From: Planctomycetota bacterium | GTDB lineage: Bacteria > Planctomycetota > SZUA-567 > H5-PLA8 | Assembly (NCBI GenBank): GCA_016200135.1 | Contig: JACQFI010000094.1 | Coordinates: forward strand, 1-43,871 | Reading direction: 5' to 3' | DNA: 43,871 bases | In this document: piece by piece, positions 8,145-15,902 of the stretch | How positions within the stretch are numbered: the stretch's first letter is position 1 | How the letters are laid out: every line of letters starts with the position of its first letter | The notes under the pieces: model-generated | The model's database searches: none | Seen by the model: only the letters and a program-made list of their open reading frames with translations | Told to the model about the DNA's origin: nothing | Translations under genes and position numbers: made by a program

Positions 8145-9638
8145 ATGCGCATGCCCCGGCCGGCCGCAACGTTCCCTGGTATGCTTTTGCTAATATTGGC
8201 AGGCGGCGCACGCGGCGCCGAACCGCCCGCGGCGGCTCCTGCGAGCGTCGCGGAACGCGCCGAGGTCTCCCAGTACGGCATCACCTGGATGTTCGATAAG
8301 CCGGTGAAGTCCGGCCAGTTCATCACGGGCGACTGGTGGGTCGTGGGGCCGGTGACGGTCACCGGCGTCACGCCCGCGGCCGGGCCGGCGCCGGCGGACG
8401 CGACCACCGACGCCAAGAAGAACCGCTGGGGAGACACGAGCCTCAAGAACGACAACCGTATGCGCAACGGCTCGATGGTGGTGCTCAAGGCCGGCGACGC
8501 GCACGGCTACGACTCCCGCAGCGCCACCTTCGATCCCGCGCTGAGCATCTCCTATCCGTATACGCTGGAGACCAACCGCTCGCTGATCTCTACCATCAGC
8601 CACAACTCGCTGCCCGCCGACAACTTCTGCCAGAACATCATGTGGTCCAAAGAGAAGAAGTCGCAGTGCGTGCTCAGGGCCGCCGAGGTGCTCACCTGTC
8701 TGGCCGAGCCGCCGCCGGAGGACGCCTTCCGCCCCTGCTATGCGGGCACGGAGAAGACGCTCTGGCGCGCGAAGGACCTGAAATGGGACCTGCTGCTCAA
8801 GCTCAAGCCCGAGGGCAGCGTGCCCGCATGGGACGAGTTCGAGCGCTACTTCCAGCGGCCGTGGCTCGACCACCTCACCAACTGGACGCAGCAGGAAGTC
8901 AACCCGACGGAGAACCAGCCGAATTACGGCCGCGAGCACGCGCGCCTCGTCTCCATGGCCAGCCTGATGCTCCTGCTGGATGTGCCCCAGGAACAGAAGA
9001 AGAAACTCGCCATCGGCCTGGTGCAGTACGGGATCGATATCGCCGGCGTGGCGCGCGTCGGCGGGAACTGGAACTGGGGCGGCGGGCACACCAGCGGGCG
9101 CAAGTGGCCCGTCGTCTTCGCCAGCCTGATGCTCGACGACTCCAAGCTCCGCGATGTCCCCGAGAGCGCGGTCTTCCACGAGGACGCCCAGACCTACTAC
9201 GGCAAGGGCTGGTTCGGGCAGACGGTGCTCTGGCAGATGATCGTCCACCACGGGCCGCGCGCGCCCTACGAGGAAAAGCCGCCCGAGCAATGGGAAGAAT
9301 GGGACAAGACCTCCGAGGCCTATCGCGTCTGCTGCAACGCGAAGGCGTGGGTCGGCACCGCGCTGGCCGCGCGCGAAATGAAGGCGATCCAGGCCTGGGA
9401 GCACGACGCCTTTTTCGACTACTGCGACCGCTGGATGCGCGAGGACGATCCGTACAAGGAAAAGCGCGGCGCCCACCCCCGCCCGCCGGACGAGACCACC
9501 ACCTACGACCCCTTCGTGGATGCGATGTGGAAGACGTATCGCAAGACCGCGCCCGAACAGGATTGGTCCGGCAAGAACCGCAAATGGATCACCGGGAAAG
9601 TGGGCAAGTGGGAGCCGAACGAGCGCATTGCGCAATGA
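8145..9638 (+). CDS. Secreted protein of unknown fold, possibly polysaccharide-active
   Basis: A 497-residue protein with a signal peptide (hydrophobic FPGMLLLILAGGARG, cut near GAEPP). The middle part is rich in Trp and aromatic residues and contains striking segments such as VARVGGNWNWGGGHTSGRKW and YYGKGWFGQTVLW, and paired Cys in RVCCNAKAW. The helical feel (regular LVSMASLMLLLDVP and LAIGLVQYGIDIAG) suggests an alpha/alpha barrel like those of polysaccharide lyases, but I cannot assign a family. AAAAGGAG lies nine bases before the ATG. It is followed after 276 bp by a right-handed beta-helix gene on the same strand, a pairing that fits glycan degradation. Function not known. Confidence 0.75.
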   Translation: MRMPRPAATFPGMLLLILAGGARGAEPPAAAPASVAERAEVSQYGITWMFDKPVKSGQFITGDWWVVGPVTVTGVTPAAGPAPADATTDAKKNRWGDTSLKNDNRMRNGSMVVLKAGDAHGYDSRSATFDPALSISYPYTLETNRSLISTISHNSLPADNFCQNIMWSKEKKSQCVLRAAEVLTCLAEPPPEDAFRPCYAGTEKTLWRAKDLKWDLLLKLKPEGSVPAWDEFERYFQRPWLDHLTNWTQQEVNPTENQPNYGREHARLVSMASLMLLLDVPQEQKKKLAIGLVQYGIDIAGVARVGGNWNWGGGHTSGRKWPVVFASLMLDDSKLRDVPESAVFHEDAQTYYGKGWFGQTVLWQMIVHHGPRAPYEEKPPEQWEEWDKTSEAYRVCCNAKAWVGTALAAREMKAIQAWEHDAFFDYCDRWMREDDPYKEKRGAHPRPPDETTTYDPFVDAMWKTYRKTAPEQDWSGKNRKWITGKVGKWEPNERIAQ

Positions 9639-9914
9639 CCGGAACAAGGGCCACGGCACGCCCAAGAGACCGCGCTTCCTGGATTCCATCCGGCCGCAGA
9701 TTGCCACGAGTGCCGCAGGTCGCAGGTCGCAGACCAGTGCGCCGAACGCTCTCCCGAGAGAAGTATTCGGAACGCCTCGAGCCCTCGAATCCCATAGCCC
9801 AACGCACGAGCCACCCTCGCCTTCTGCCGTTGCCGTTTTCCGCGACTTGGATTCTGATTGCGCAATGCAGCCGAGCGCATTCGCCGCCCTCAACAAGCCC
9901 GGAGGACCTTTCGC
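9639..9914. other. Non-coding gap between the two secreted-protein genes
   Basis: 276 bp without a credible gene. It contains a short tandem run of the unit CGCAGGT (two and a half copies near 9716-9732). A TTG at 9858 opens the beta-helix frame early but lacks a ribosome-binding site. I see no other structure here. Confidence 0.5.
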
Positions 9915-11408
9915 GTGGACGTCTCGCCCAAGTACGACAGCGGTGCCCCGGCGCTCAAAAACCTCTGGGTCGATCCCGTCTCCGGCCGCGACGACGCCGA
10001 CGGCTCTACGCGAGTCCAAGCTATGCGCACGTTGCTCGCAGCGTGGAACCGCATCCCGCTGCAGCCCGCAGGCCACGGCTGGCAGATCCTGCTCTGCCCG
10101 GGCCGCTACGCACCGCAGCCGCACGGGCACATCTGGCTCGACGACCGCAAGGGCACGCGCGCGTGCCCCATCGTCATCCGGCCCGCCGACGCGCCGCAGT
10201 CCGCGGTGCTCCCCGGCGTCTTCTTCAAGCGCTCCAGCTTCGTGTATCTCCTGGATGTGCGGCTTGAAGCGCCCGGCAACACGCAGGTGATCCCCAGCGA
10301 CAACATCGTCCTGCACTACGCCGACAGCTCGGACTTGCTCGTCCGCGGCGTTACCGCCGTGGGCCTGGAAGGCCCCAACGGGCTCCCGTTCCTCACGCTC
10401 AAGGCCAACCAGTGCCTGCGCATTTACATCGAGGACGGCGACTTCTCCGGCGCGTCGGGCAATGCGCTCGACTACGTCGCCGTGCATTACGGCCACATCG
10501 TCCGCAACCGTTTTCACAAGACCAAAGCCGAATGCATGTACGTGAAGGGCGGCTCCGCGTACCACCTCATCGCCGGCAACGAGATGTTCGACGGGAAGAA
10601 CCACGGCGTGCTCGCCGGGCAAGCCACGGGCTTTCAGTACATGGTCCCGCCGTGGCTGCATTACGAAGCCTACGACATCAAGATCGTCAACAACGTGATC
10701 CACGATGCCGGCAGCGGGCTGGCGACGTTCGGCGGCTACAACATCCTCATGGCCTGGAACACCTGCTACCGCGTGGGCTCGAACCGCGACACGATCGTGC
10801 TCGGCCCCGGCGGCCGCGGCTGGAACCCCGGGCCGCGCCCCAAGAACGTGGACGAGTACCTGCGCCTCGGCGGCTGGAGCCAGCCGCAGGGCGGCGAAGG
10901 CTACAACATCCCCTGCAAGAACGTGCTCGTCTGCAACAACGTGATCTACAATCCGGACGGCTACGAATCCCGCTGCGCGACGTTCGGCATCTCGGGCCCC
11001 GTGCCCACGCCCGAAGGGAGCAATCTGCCGAATCCCTCGCGCACCGATGACGGCCTGGTGATCCGCGGCAACGTGATCTGGAACGGCCCTGTGACCAAGC
11101 CGCTCCTCGATGACGTGGAAAAGGAGTACCACCTCGCCGCCAAGCCCACCCTCAACCCCGCCGAACTGTTGCGGAACAACGCCATCAACAGCCTGCGCCC
11201 GCAGTTGCTCGACCCCGACCGCGGCGACTTCCGCCCCGTCCCCAGCGGCAACCTGTACACGCAACCGCTCGCCGCGACCCCCGACTTCACCTGGTCCGAC
11301 GCCCCCACGCGCCCACCCGTGCCCCCCGGCAACCTCGACAACACCGTCCCCACCGACCGCGCCGGAAAACCTCGCAGCCCTCGCAATTGCATTGGGGCAT
11401 ACGTGTAG
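9915..11408 (+). CDS. Right-handed parallel beta-helix protein
   Basis: A 497-residue protein built of beta-helix coils: recurrent N-x-V-I/N-x-F turns (IVRNRFHKTKAE, IAGNEMFDGKNHG, IVNNVIHDAGSG, VCNNVIYNPDG, IRGNVIWNGP). The N-terminal NLWVDPVSGRDDADGSTR is the usual opening of secreted planctomycetal beta-helix proteins that resemble pectate lyases and related glycan-active enzymes. GGAGGA at 9901-9906 sits eight bases before the GTG at 9915, so I use that start. Unlike the usual homologues, no signal peptide precedes the helix at this or the earlier TTG start (9858), so export is uncertain or the 5' end has been lost. The upstream neighbour is a secreted protein of unknown fold on the same strand. 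Confidence 0.82.
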   Translation: MDVSPKYDSGAPALKNLWVDPVSGRDDADGSTRVQAMRTLLAAWNRIPLQPAGHGWQILLCPGRYAPQPHGHIWLDDRKGTRACPIVIRPADAPQSAVLPGVFFKRSSFVYLLDVRLEAPGNTQVIPSDNIVLHYADSSDLLVRGVTAVGLEGPNGLPFLTLKANQCLRIYIEDGDFSGASGNALDYVAVHYGHIVRNRFHKTKAECMYVKGGSAYHLIAGNEMFDGKNHGVLAGQATGFQYMVPPWLHYEAYDIKIVNNVIHDAGSGLATFGGYNILMAWNTCYRVGSNRDTIVLGPGGRGWNPGPRPKNVDEYLRLGGWSQPQGGEGYNIPCKNVLVCNNVIYNPDGYESRCATFGISGPVPTPEGSNLPNPSRTDDGLVIRGNVIWNGPVTKPLLDDVEKEYHLAAKPTLNPAELLRNNAINSLRPQLLDPDRGDFRPVPSGNLYTQPLAATPDFTWSDAPTRPPVPPGNLDNTVPTDRAGKPRSPRNCIGAYV

Positions 11409-11492
11409 AATTTCGGAGTTCGATTGTTCACCGTAAGGCTTGGCAGAGCCCGAAGGCATGGTTAAATAGATTCAGACCGGTCGTGGGTGCCA

Positions 11493-11512
11493 TAGCACGT
11501 AGTGCCGTGCTA
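11493..11512. repeat. Small inverted repeat upstream of the lipoprotein gene
   Basis: TAGCACG (11493-11499) and CGTGCTA (11506-11512) form a perfect 7-bp stem with a six-base loop, 40 bp before the lipoprotein start and 85 bp after the beta-helix stop. It may be a transcript-end hairpin or an operator. Confidence 0.4.
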
Positions 11513-11551
11513 GCCGCCGCCATCGCACCTATCGCAAGGTGGGATCGGACA

Positions 11552-12232
11552 ATGAAGATGATTAGAAGAAACTCCATCTCTACATTGCTGATTCTTGTCA
11601 TTCAATTCAGCCTGTGTGGCTGCAATTGTAATCCAAATAAGACTGAGAAAAAGAACGAAGTGGTTGGTCCTGTTTCTGAACGAAAGGAGAATAACTCGAA
11701 AAATAAGTACGCCAAAATCCCTTTTGCCACAGCTAGGACGGATGCCGAGTTGGCGGCGTTGACGCTTAAAGGTCCACTTTTGATATATTCTCAAGTAATG
11801 TTTAAAGAATGGGATGCATATATTAATTGGGATCATGCCGAATTATCCGGCGGATATGATCCAGAAAGATATAAGGTTGGCGTTAGAAAGAATTATCAGC
11901 AATATAAAAAAAGCGAATCCGATGAGTTTATTACGGAAGATTTCAAGGTTGTGCTGCAAACCCTTGGAAAACTTCCCAAAGGTTCCAAAGTCCTAGGTTA
12001 CCCGGATTACACGTGGGAAGTTGGTGGACCACTAACCCAATTTTATTTTGATTTCCGCAAGCTCGAAGATGTTGTTCGCGAACGAGAATTAGTTTTAGTG
12101 CTAAGTGAGTTTGACCATCAAGGAAAACATAGGAAAAGGAATGAGGTTCTACTACTCAAAAAAGAAGTGGAGTGTTTTATGCTAAAGCGGCCACCCGAGC
12201 CTGCGAGTGAGGGGGAAGAGAAGTCGAAGTAA
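11552..12232 (+). CDS. AT-rich lipoprotein of unknown function
   Basis: A 226-residue protein beginning with a lipoprotein signal: positively charged MKMIRRN, hydrophobic STLLILVIQFS, then the lipobox LCGC, so the mature protein should be anchored through Cys. After it comes a Lys/Asn/Glu-rich low-complexity linker, then a globular part with many Tyr and Lys (EWDAYINWDHAELSGGYDPE; YKVGVRKNYQQYKK). I do not recognise a family. Codon use is clearly AT-richer than in the flanking GC-rich genes, which suggests recent acquisition. ATGs at 11552 and 11558 both fit; the longer open frame from 11387 overlaps the previous gene and lacks a signal sequence. Confidence 0.75.
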   Translation: MKMIRRNSISTLLILVIQFSLCGCNCNPNKTEKKNEVVGPVSERKENNSKNKYAKIPFATARTDAELAALTLKGPLLIYSQVMFKEWDAYINWDHAELSGGYDPERYKVGVRKNYQQYKKSESDEFITEDFKVVLQTLGKLPKGSKVLGYPDYTWEVGGPLTQFYFDFRKLEDVVRERELVLVLSEFDHQGKHRKRNEVLLLKKEVECFMLKRPPEPASEGEEKSK

Positions 12233-12293
12233 TGTCTTCTGGGTTGTATGGCGGCCGACCCACAAAAACCATAACCTGCCTTGGGCAACAGCA

Positions 12294-12319
12294 GTTAGTC
12301 CCGATCTATCGGGGCTAAC
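12294..12319 (+). terminator. Hairpin after the lipoprotein gene
   Basis: GTTAGTCCCGAT and ATCGGGGCTAAC pair over 12 positions (one G-U) across a two-base loop, 62 bp after the stop codon. No U-tract follows, so a Rho-independent terminator is possible but not certain. Confidence 0.4.
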
Positions 12320-12403
12320 GACACTTTACGAATAGGTCACGCAAACCTTCGGGTTGGGATAATTCGATCTGATTTGATGGCGATATTTGTGTTAATTCTC
12401 GCC

Positions 12404-14518
12404 TCACTCCTTTCCCACCTTCCGCTTATACAACCCCACCCCGCCCGCCCACAGCATGCCTTCCTGCTCGTCGTAGCGCAGCACTAGCGGCTTCTGGTAC
12501 GCCATGCCTCCGGTGATATCCTTCCAACTCTTGCCGCCGTCGCGCGACTCCATCACGCTGCCCAACGCGTCCTCGCCCCAGGTCACGCGCGAAACCCACA
12601 GCGTCTTGCCTTCCGCATCGCCGCTCGCAATGCCCACGATCTGCATGCCGTCGAAGTCCGAGAGCTTCTCCCACGTCTCGCCGTGGTCCTTGCTCTTCCA
12701 CAGGTTTTTTCCCGCGGCGAGAACCGTACCGTCGGGCAGAATCTCCATGTTGAAGATCCACGTCTCGTCTTTGAAGACCAGCTTCCACTCGCCCTCGTTC
12801 TCGCTGCGATACACGCCGCCGCCGGTGCCGCACGCGCCCCAGTACAGCCGCGCGGGCTCCGCGGGGTCCAGCGCCAGCGCGTTGAAAATGCGGCGGCACG
12901 CGGGCTGGTGCTCCATGCGCTTCCACGACTTCCCGCCGTCGCTGGACTTGAAGATGCCGCCGCCCTCGAGCTTCTTCGCGGGCTCGGGATCGCCGTCCAT
13001 GCCGAGGTACATCACGTCGCGGCTCTTCGGATGCACGGCCAGCCCGCGCGGATACGATTGCCCCCACATACAGTTCACGCGCGGCAGATAGTCGGGCAGG
13101 CCCTCGCGCACGACGCTCGGCTTATGCCCGCTCTCGCAGAGCAGCACCTGGTTGCGCTGCGGATTCAGGTTCCAGGGGCTGTTCGCGAGCAGCAGTCTTC
13201 CGGCCACGCCATCGGATACATTCAGCAGCCCGATGCGCCAGTGGTGCCCGCTCGTCTCCGCGTCGTACTTTTTCGGCCACACGGCCTCCCACTTGCCGCG
13301 CCGGTCGCCCTTGTAGGTGCCCTCGTCCATAGCGCTCACGTACACGTGCTGCGCATCGAAGCGGATATCGGTCACGCAGGTGATGTCGCAGCCCTGGATG
13401 CGCTCTTCAAGCGTCTTCCCGCCGTCGCTCGAATACGCATTGCGCCAGTTCGCCGCGATAAAAAGCTCCTGCGCATTGAGCGGGTTGGTGGCAATGTTCT
13501 TGGTGGCGCTCAGCGGCACGTTGGCGTCGGGCCCGCCGCCGTCCTCGGGCAGCGTGGGATCGCCCGCGCCGTCCTTTTTGAGCGACCGGTTCGTCCGCCA
13601 GGTCTTGCCGCCGTCCTCCGACGCGAAGAAGTACCCATCCCAATTCACATTGCCGATGCCATAGACCTTCTCCGCGTCCTTCGCGTCCACCGCGACCTCG
13701 CGCATGACGCAATGCTCCGGAATCCCCTGGTTGCAGAGCGTCCACGTCTGCCCGCCGTCCTCGGACTTCTGCACGCCGTCCTTGCCGAACGCGCCGAAAA
13801 GCACCTTCGCGCCGCCCGGCGCAAGCGCCACGCTCGCGGCGTTCTTGGGCGATGGCAGCGCCGTCCAGTGTTCGCCGCCGTCCTCGCTCTTGATGATGCC
13901 CGCCGTCGTCGCGGCGAAGACCACTTCCGGTTCAGTTTCGCTGATTGTAATCGCCGCGATCAGGCCCTTCTCCGCGAGCGCGTACGTCTTCGCCCAGGTC
14001 TCGCCGCCGTCCTTGCTTAAGAATATCGCCCCGCTCACGCCGCCGGCGTAGACGGTCCGTCCGTCCTTCGGATCAATAGCGATGGCGCGCACACTGCCCT
14101 GCTTGCCGAAGACCAGCGCCACCGGACCCTGCGCCGTCGCCTTCAGCAGCGTCCAGTGCTCGCCCGCGTCGATGCTCTTGCAGATGCCGTGGCTGGTGCC
14201 CGCGTACACCGTGTCGGGGTTCTTCTTGTCCACCGCGATGCTGAAGATGCCGTAATTCGTGAGCCCCTCGTTGCATATCTTCCAGTGCGCGCCGTGGTCC
14301 ACCGTCTTGTAGAACCCGCCGACATCGCCGCCGGCATAAATCGTGCCGTCCTTCGCGGGATGAAACGCGCAGGTCCAGTAATACCCTCCGCCGCCCCACC
14401 CCATCCACGCCCACTCGCCCGTCTTTTCCGGATTCGACTTCTCTTCCGCGCGCGCATTGCCCGCCGCGAGCATCGAAGCGCTGGAAACCAGCAATAAAAG
14501 AATAAGTCTTGCGCGCAT
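12404..14518 (-). CDS. Secreted BNR/Asp-box beta-propeller, GH74- or sialidase-like
   Basis: A 704-residue exported protein: signal peptide (RLILLLLVSSASMLAAGNARA) and then a WD40/BNR-type propeller. Asp-box S-x-D-G-G-x-T-W repeats are frequent: SKDGGETW, SEDGGEHW, SEDGGQTW, SEDGGKTW, SSDGGKSW, SKDHGETW and SRDGGKSW. Such repeats occur in GH74 endoglucanases/xyloglucanases, sialidases and sortilin-like proteins; I cannot verify GH74 catalytic Asp residues, so enzyme activity is unproven. Blades open with GTIYAGGDVGGFYKTVDHG-like strands, the usual layout for GH74-like propellers. ATG 14518 is chosen because the signal peptide begins there; the frame is open 12 codons further. It follows the alcohol dehydrogenase gene by 126 bp on the same strand, with a dispersed repeat between them. 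Confidence 0.82.
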   Translation of the reverse strand: MRARLILLLLVSSASMLAAGNARAEEKSNPEKTGEWAWMGWGGGGYYWTCAFHPAKDGTIYAGGDVGGFYKTVDHGAHWKICNEGLTNYGIFSIAVDKKNPDTVYAGTSHGICKSIDAGEHWTLLKATAQGPVALVFGKQGSVRAIAIDPKDGRTVYAGGVSGAIFLSKDGGETWAKTYALAEKGLIAAITISETEPEVVFAATTAGIIKSEDGGEHWTALPSPKNAASVALAPGGAKVLFGAFGKDGVQKSEDGGQTWTLCNQGIPEHCVMREVAVDAKDAEKVYGIGNVNWDGYFFASEDGGKTWRTNRSLKKDGAGDPTLPEDGGGPDANVPLSATKNIATNPLNAQELFIAANWRNAYSSDGGKTLEERIQGCDITCVTDIRFDAQHVYVSAMDEGTYKGDRRGKWEAVWPKKYDAETSGHHWRIGLLNVSDGVAGRLLLANSPWNLNPQRNQVLLCESGHKPSVVREGLPDYLPRVNCMWGQSYPRGLAVHPKSRDVMYLGMDGDPEPAKKLEGGGIFKSSDGGKSWKRMEHQPACRRIFNALALDPAEPARLYWGACGTGGGVYRSENEGEWKLVFKDETWIFNMEILPDGTVLAAGKNLWKSKDHGETWEKLSDFDGMQIVGIASGDAEGKTLWVSRVTWGEDALGSVMESRDGGKSWKDITGGMAYQKPLVLRYDEQEGMLWAGGVGLYKRKVGKE

Positions 14519-14607
14519 GTAGATCCCCGTTGGCGAGTTAGCCTGCGAACGCATACACCAAGCATTGCGCTCAAAGCACGGAAGGTAAATTACATCCGCC
14601 GTTCTAC

Positions 14608-14640
14608 AAAATCCCTCCTTATGTAGGGAGGGGTAAGGGG
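14608..14640. repeat. Dispersed palindromic repeat, copy 2
   Basis: Nearly identical, in inverted orientation, to positions 1-33: it shares GAGGGGTAAGGGG at one end and AAATCCC with CTCCTTA at the other. The palindrome is less perfect here. It lies four bases from the stop codon of the alcohol dehydrogenase gene. Confidence 0.7.
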
Positions 14641-14643
14641 AGG

Positions 14644-15774
14644 TTAGGCGAACGTGAGTATCTGCCGCACCGCCTCGCCGCGGTCGAGCACATCAAATGC
14701 GCTGTTAAGTTCCTCGAAGCGGATCGTCCGGCTCACGAGCACGTCAATCGGCAGGATGCCTGCCAGGTACATGGCCATGAAGCGCGGCACGTCGCGACTC
14801 GGCACCGCGGAGCCCATGTACGATCCTTTTACCGTGCGCTCCTCGCCGACGATTGTCACCGGCGCGAGCGACAGCCGCTTGGAAGGATGCGGCAGCCCGA
14901 TGTACACCGTCGTCCCGCCGCGGCGCGTGGCGTTGAACGCCTGAAGGCCCACCGCCTCGTGCCCGGAGCATTCGAAGACGTACTGCGCGCCGCCACCGGT
15001 GAGGTCCTTCACGGCCTGCTCTGAATCGCTCGTCTTCGCGTTCACCGTGTGCGTCGCGCCGCAGGTCTTTGCCAGCGCAAGCTTATCTTCGAGTACGTCC
15101 ACCGCGATGATGGGATTCGCGCCTGCGGCCCTCGCGCCCATCACGGCGCTTAGGCCCACGCCGCCCATCCCGAAAACCGCCGCGCTCGAACCCGCCTCGA
15201 GTTTGGCCGTGTTCACCACCGCGCCGACGCCGGTCAGGATCGCGCAGCCAAAAAGCGCCGCCTTATCGAGCGGGAACTTCGGGTCGATCTTGATCAGAGA
15301 CTCCTGCGCGGCCACCGTGTGCCGCGCGAAGCCCGAGACGCCGATGTGATGATTGAGCGTCTCGCCGCCGCGTTTCTTAAAACGCCGCGCCCCGCTGAGC
15401 AGCGACCCCGCGACATTGGCCTTCATCCCGTTCTCGCACAGCGAGGCCCGTCCCGTCGCACACGGGTTGCAGTGCCCGCAGATCGGCACGTAGCTGAAAA
15501 CCACGTGATCCCCGCTTTTCAGACCGGTCACGCCCGCGCCGCTCTCGAGCACCACGCCGCAGGCCTCGTGCCCGAGCACCAGCGGCGTCACGCGCGGGCG
15601 CGAGCCGTTGATCACCGAGAGGTCCGAGTGGCACAGCCCCGCGCTCGCGATCTCGACGAGGACCTCCCCCGGCCCCGGCGGATCGAGTTCCACCTCTTCA
15701 ACCGAGAGCGGCTGCGACTGCGCGTACGGCTTCGGAAGTTCCATCTTCGTAAGCACGGCGGCGGTGGTCTTCAT
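14644..15774 (-). CDS. Zinc-dependent alcohol dehydrogenase
   Basis: A 376-residue medium-chain dehydrogenase/reductase that should interconvert alcohols and aldehydes with NAD(P). The catalytic zinc ligands are Cys in SAGLCHSD, His-Glu in LGHEACG and Cys in ALFGCAILTG. Four structural-zinc cysteines lie in ICGHCNPCATGRASLC. The nucleotide-binding loop is FGMGGVGLSAV, and an acidic residue at the end of the next strand (AVDVLEDK) points to NAD. The length and insertion pattern resemble the longer class III-type alcohol dehydrogenases. An AGGAG lies 12 bases before the ATG. A good promoter candidate lies just upstream. The aldehyde dehydrogenase at 18312-19736 could take the product further, but the two genes are not adjacent. 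Confidence 0.9.
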   Translation of the reverse strand: MKTTAAVLTKMELPKPYAQSQPLSVEEVELDPPGPGEVLVEIASAGLCHSDLSVINGSRPRVTPLVLGHEACGVVLESGAGVTGLKSGDHVVFSYVPICGHCNPCATGRASLCENGMKANVAGSLLSGARRFKKRGGETLNHHIGVSGFARHTVAAQESLIKIDPKFPLDKAALFGCAILTGVGAVVNTAKLEAGSSAAVFGMGGVGLSAVMGARAAGANPIIAVDVLEDKLALAKTCGATHTVNAKTSDSEQAVKDLTGGGAQYVFECSGHEAVGLQAFNATRRGGTTVYIGLPHPSKRLSLAPVTIVGEERTVKGSYMGSAVPSRDVPRFMAMYLAGILPIDVLVSRTIRFEELNSAFDVLDRGEAVRQILTFA

Positions 15775-15803
15775 CGCGCAAGGACTCCTAAGCTTGTACG
15801 GCT

Positions 15804-15833
15804 ACCATACTATGGCATAGACATGCTTGTCAA
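15804..15833 (-). promoter_or_regulatory. Candidate promoter and dyad for the alcohol dehydrogenase gene
   Basis: On the minus strand TTGACA (15833-15828) is followed after 18 bp by TATGGT (15809-15804). A perfect dyad, CCATACTATGG (15805-15815), covers the -10 region and is a candidate operator. The ADH start codon lies about 30 bp further on. Confidence 0.45.
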
Positions 15834-15902
15834 AATGCTTGAAACTCCTGGGCATTCGCCGCGTCTAAGCGCGAGCTTGCATAGCCAAATCCGGAGACAA
15901 GC

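Noticed and set aside
8190..11459. A 1089-codon open frame on the minus strand opposite the unknown secreted protein and the beta-helix gene
   Set aside because: It has no recognisable domain, is full of Val/Gly/Ala/His/Arg low-complexity sequence and mirrors GC-rich codon bias of the two real genes on the plus strand.
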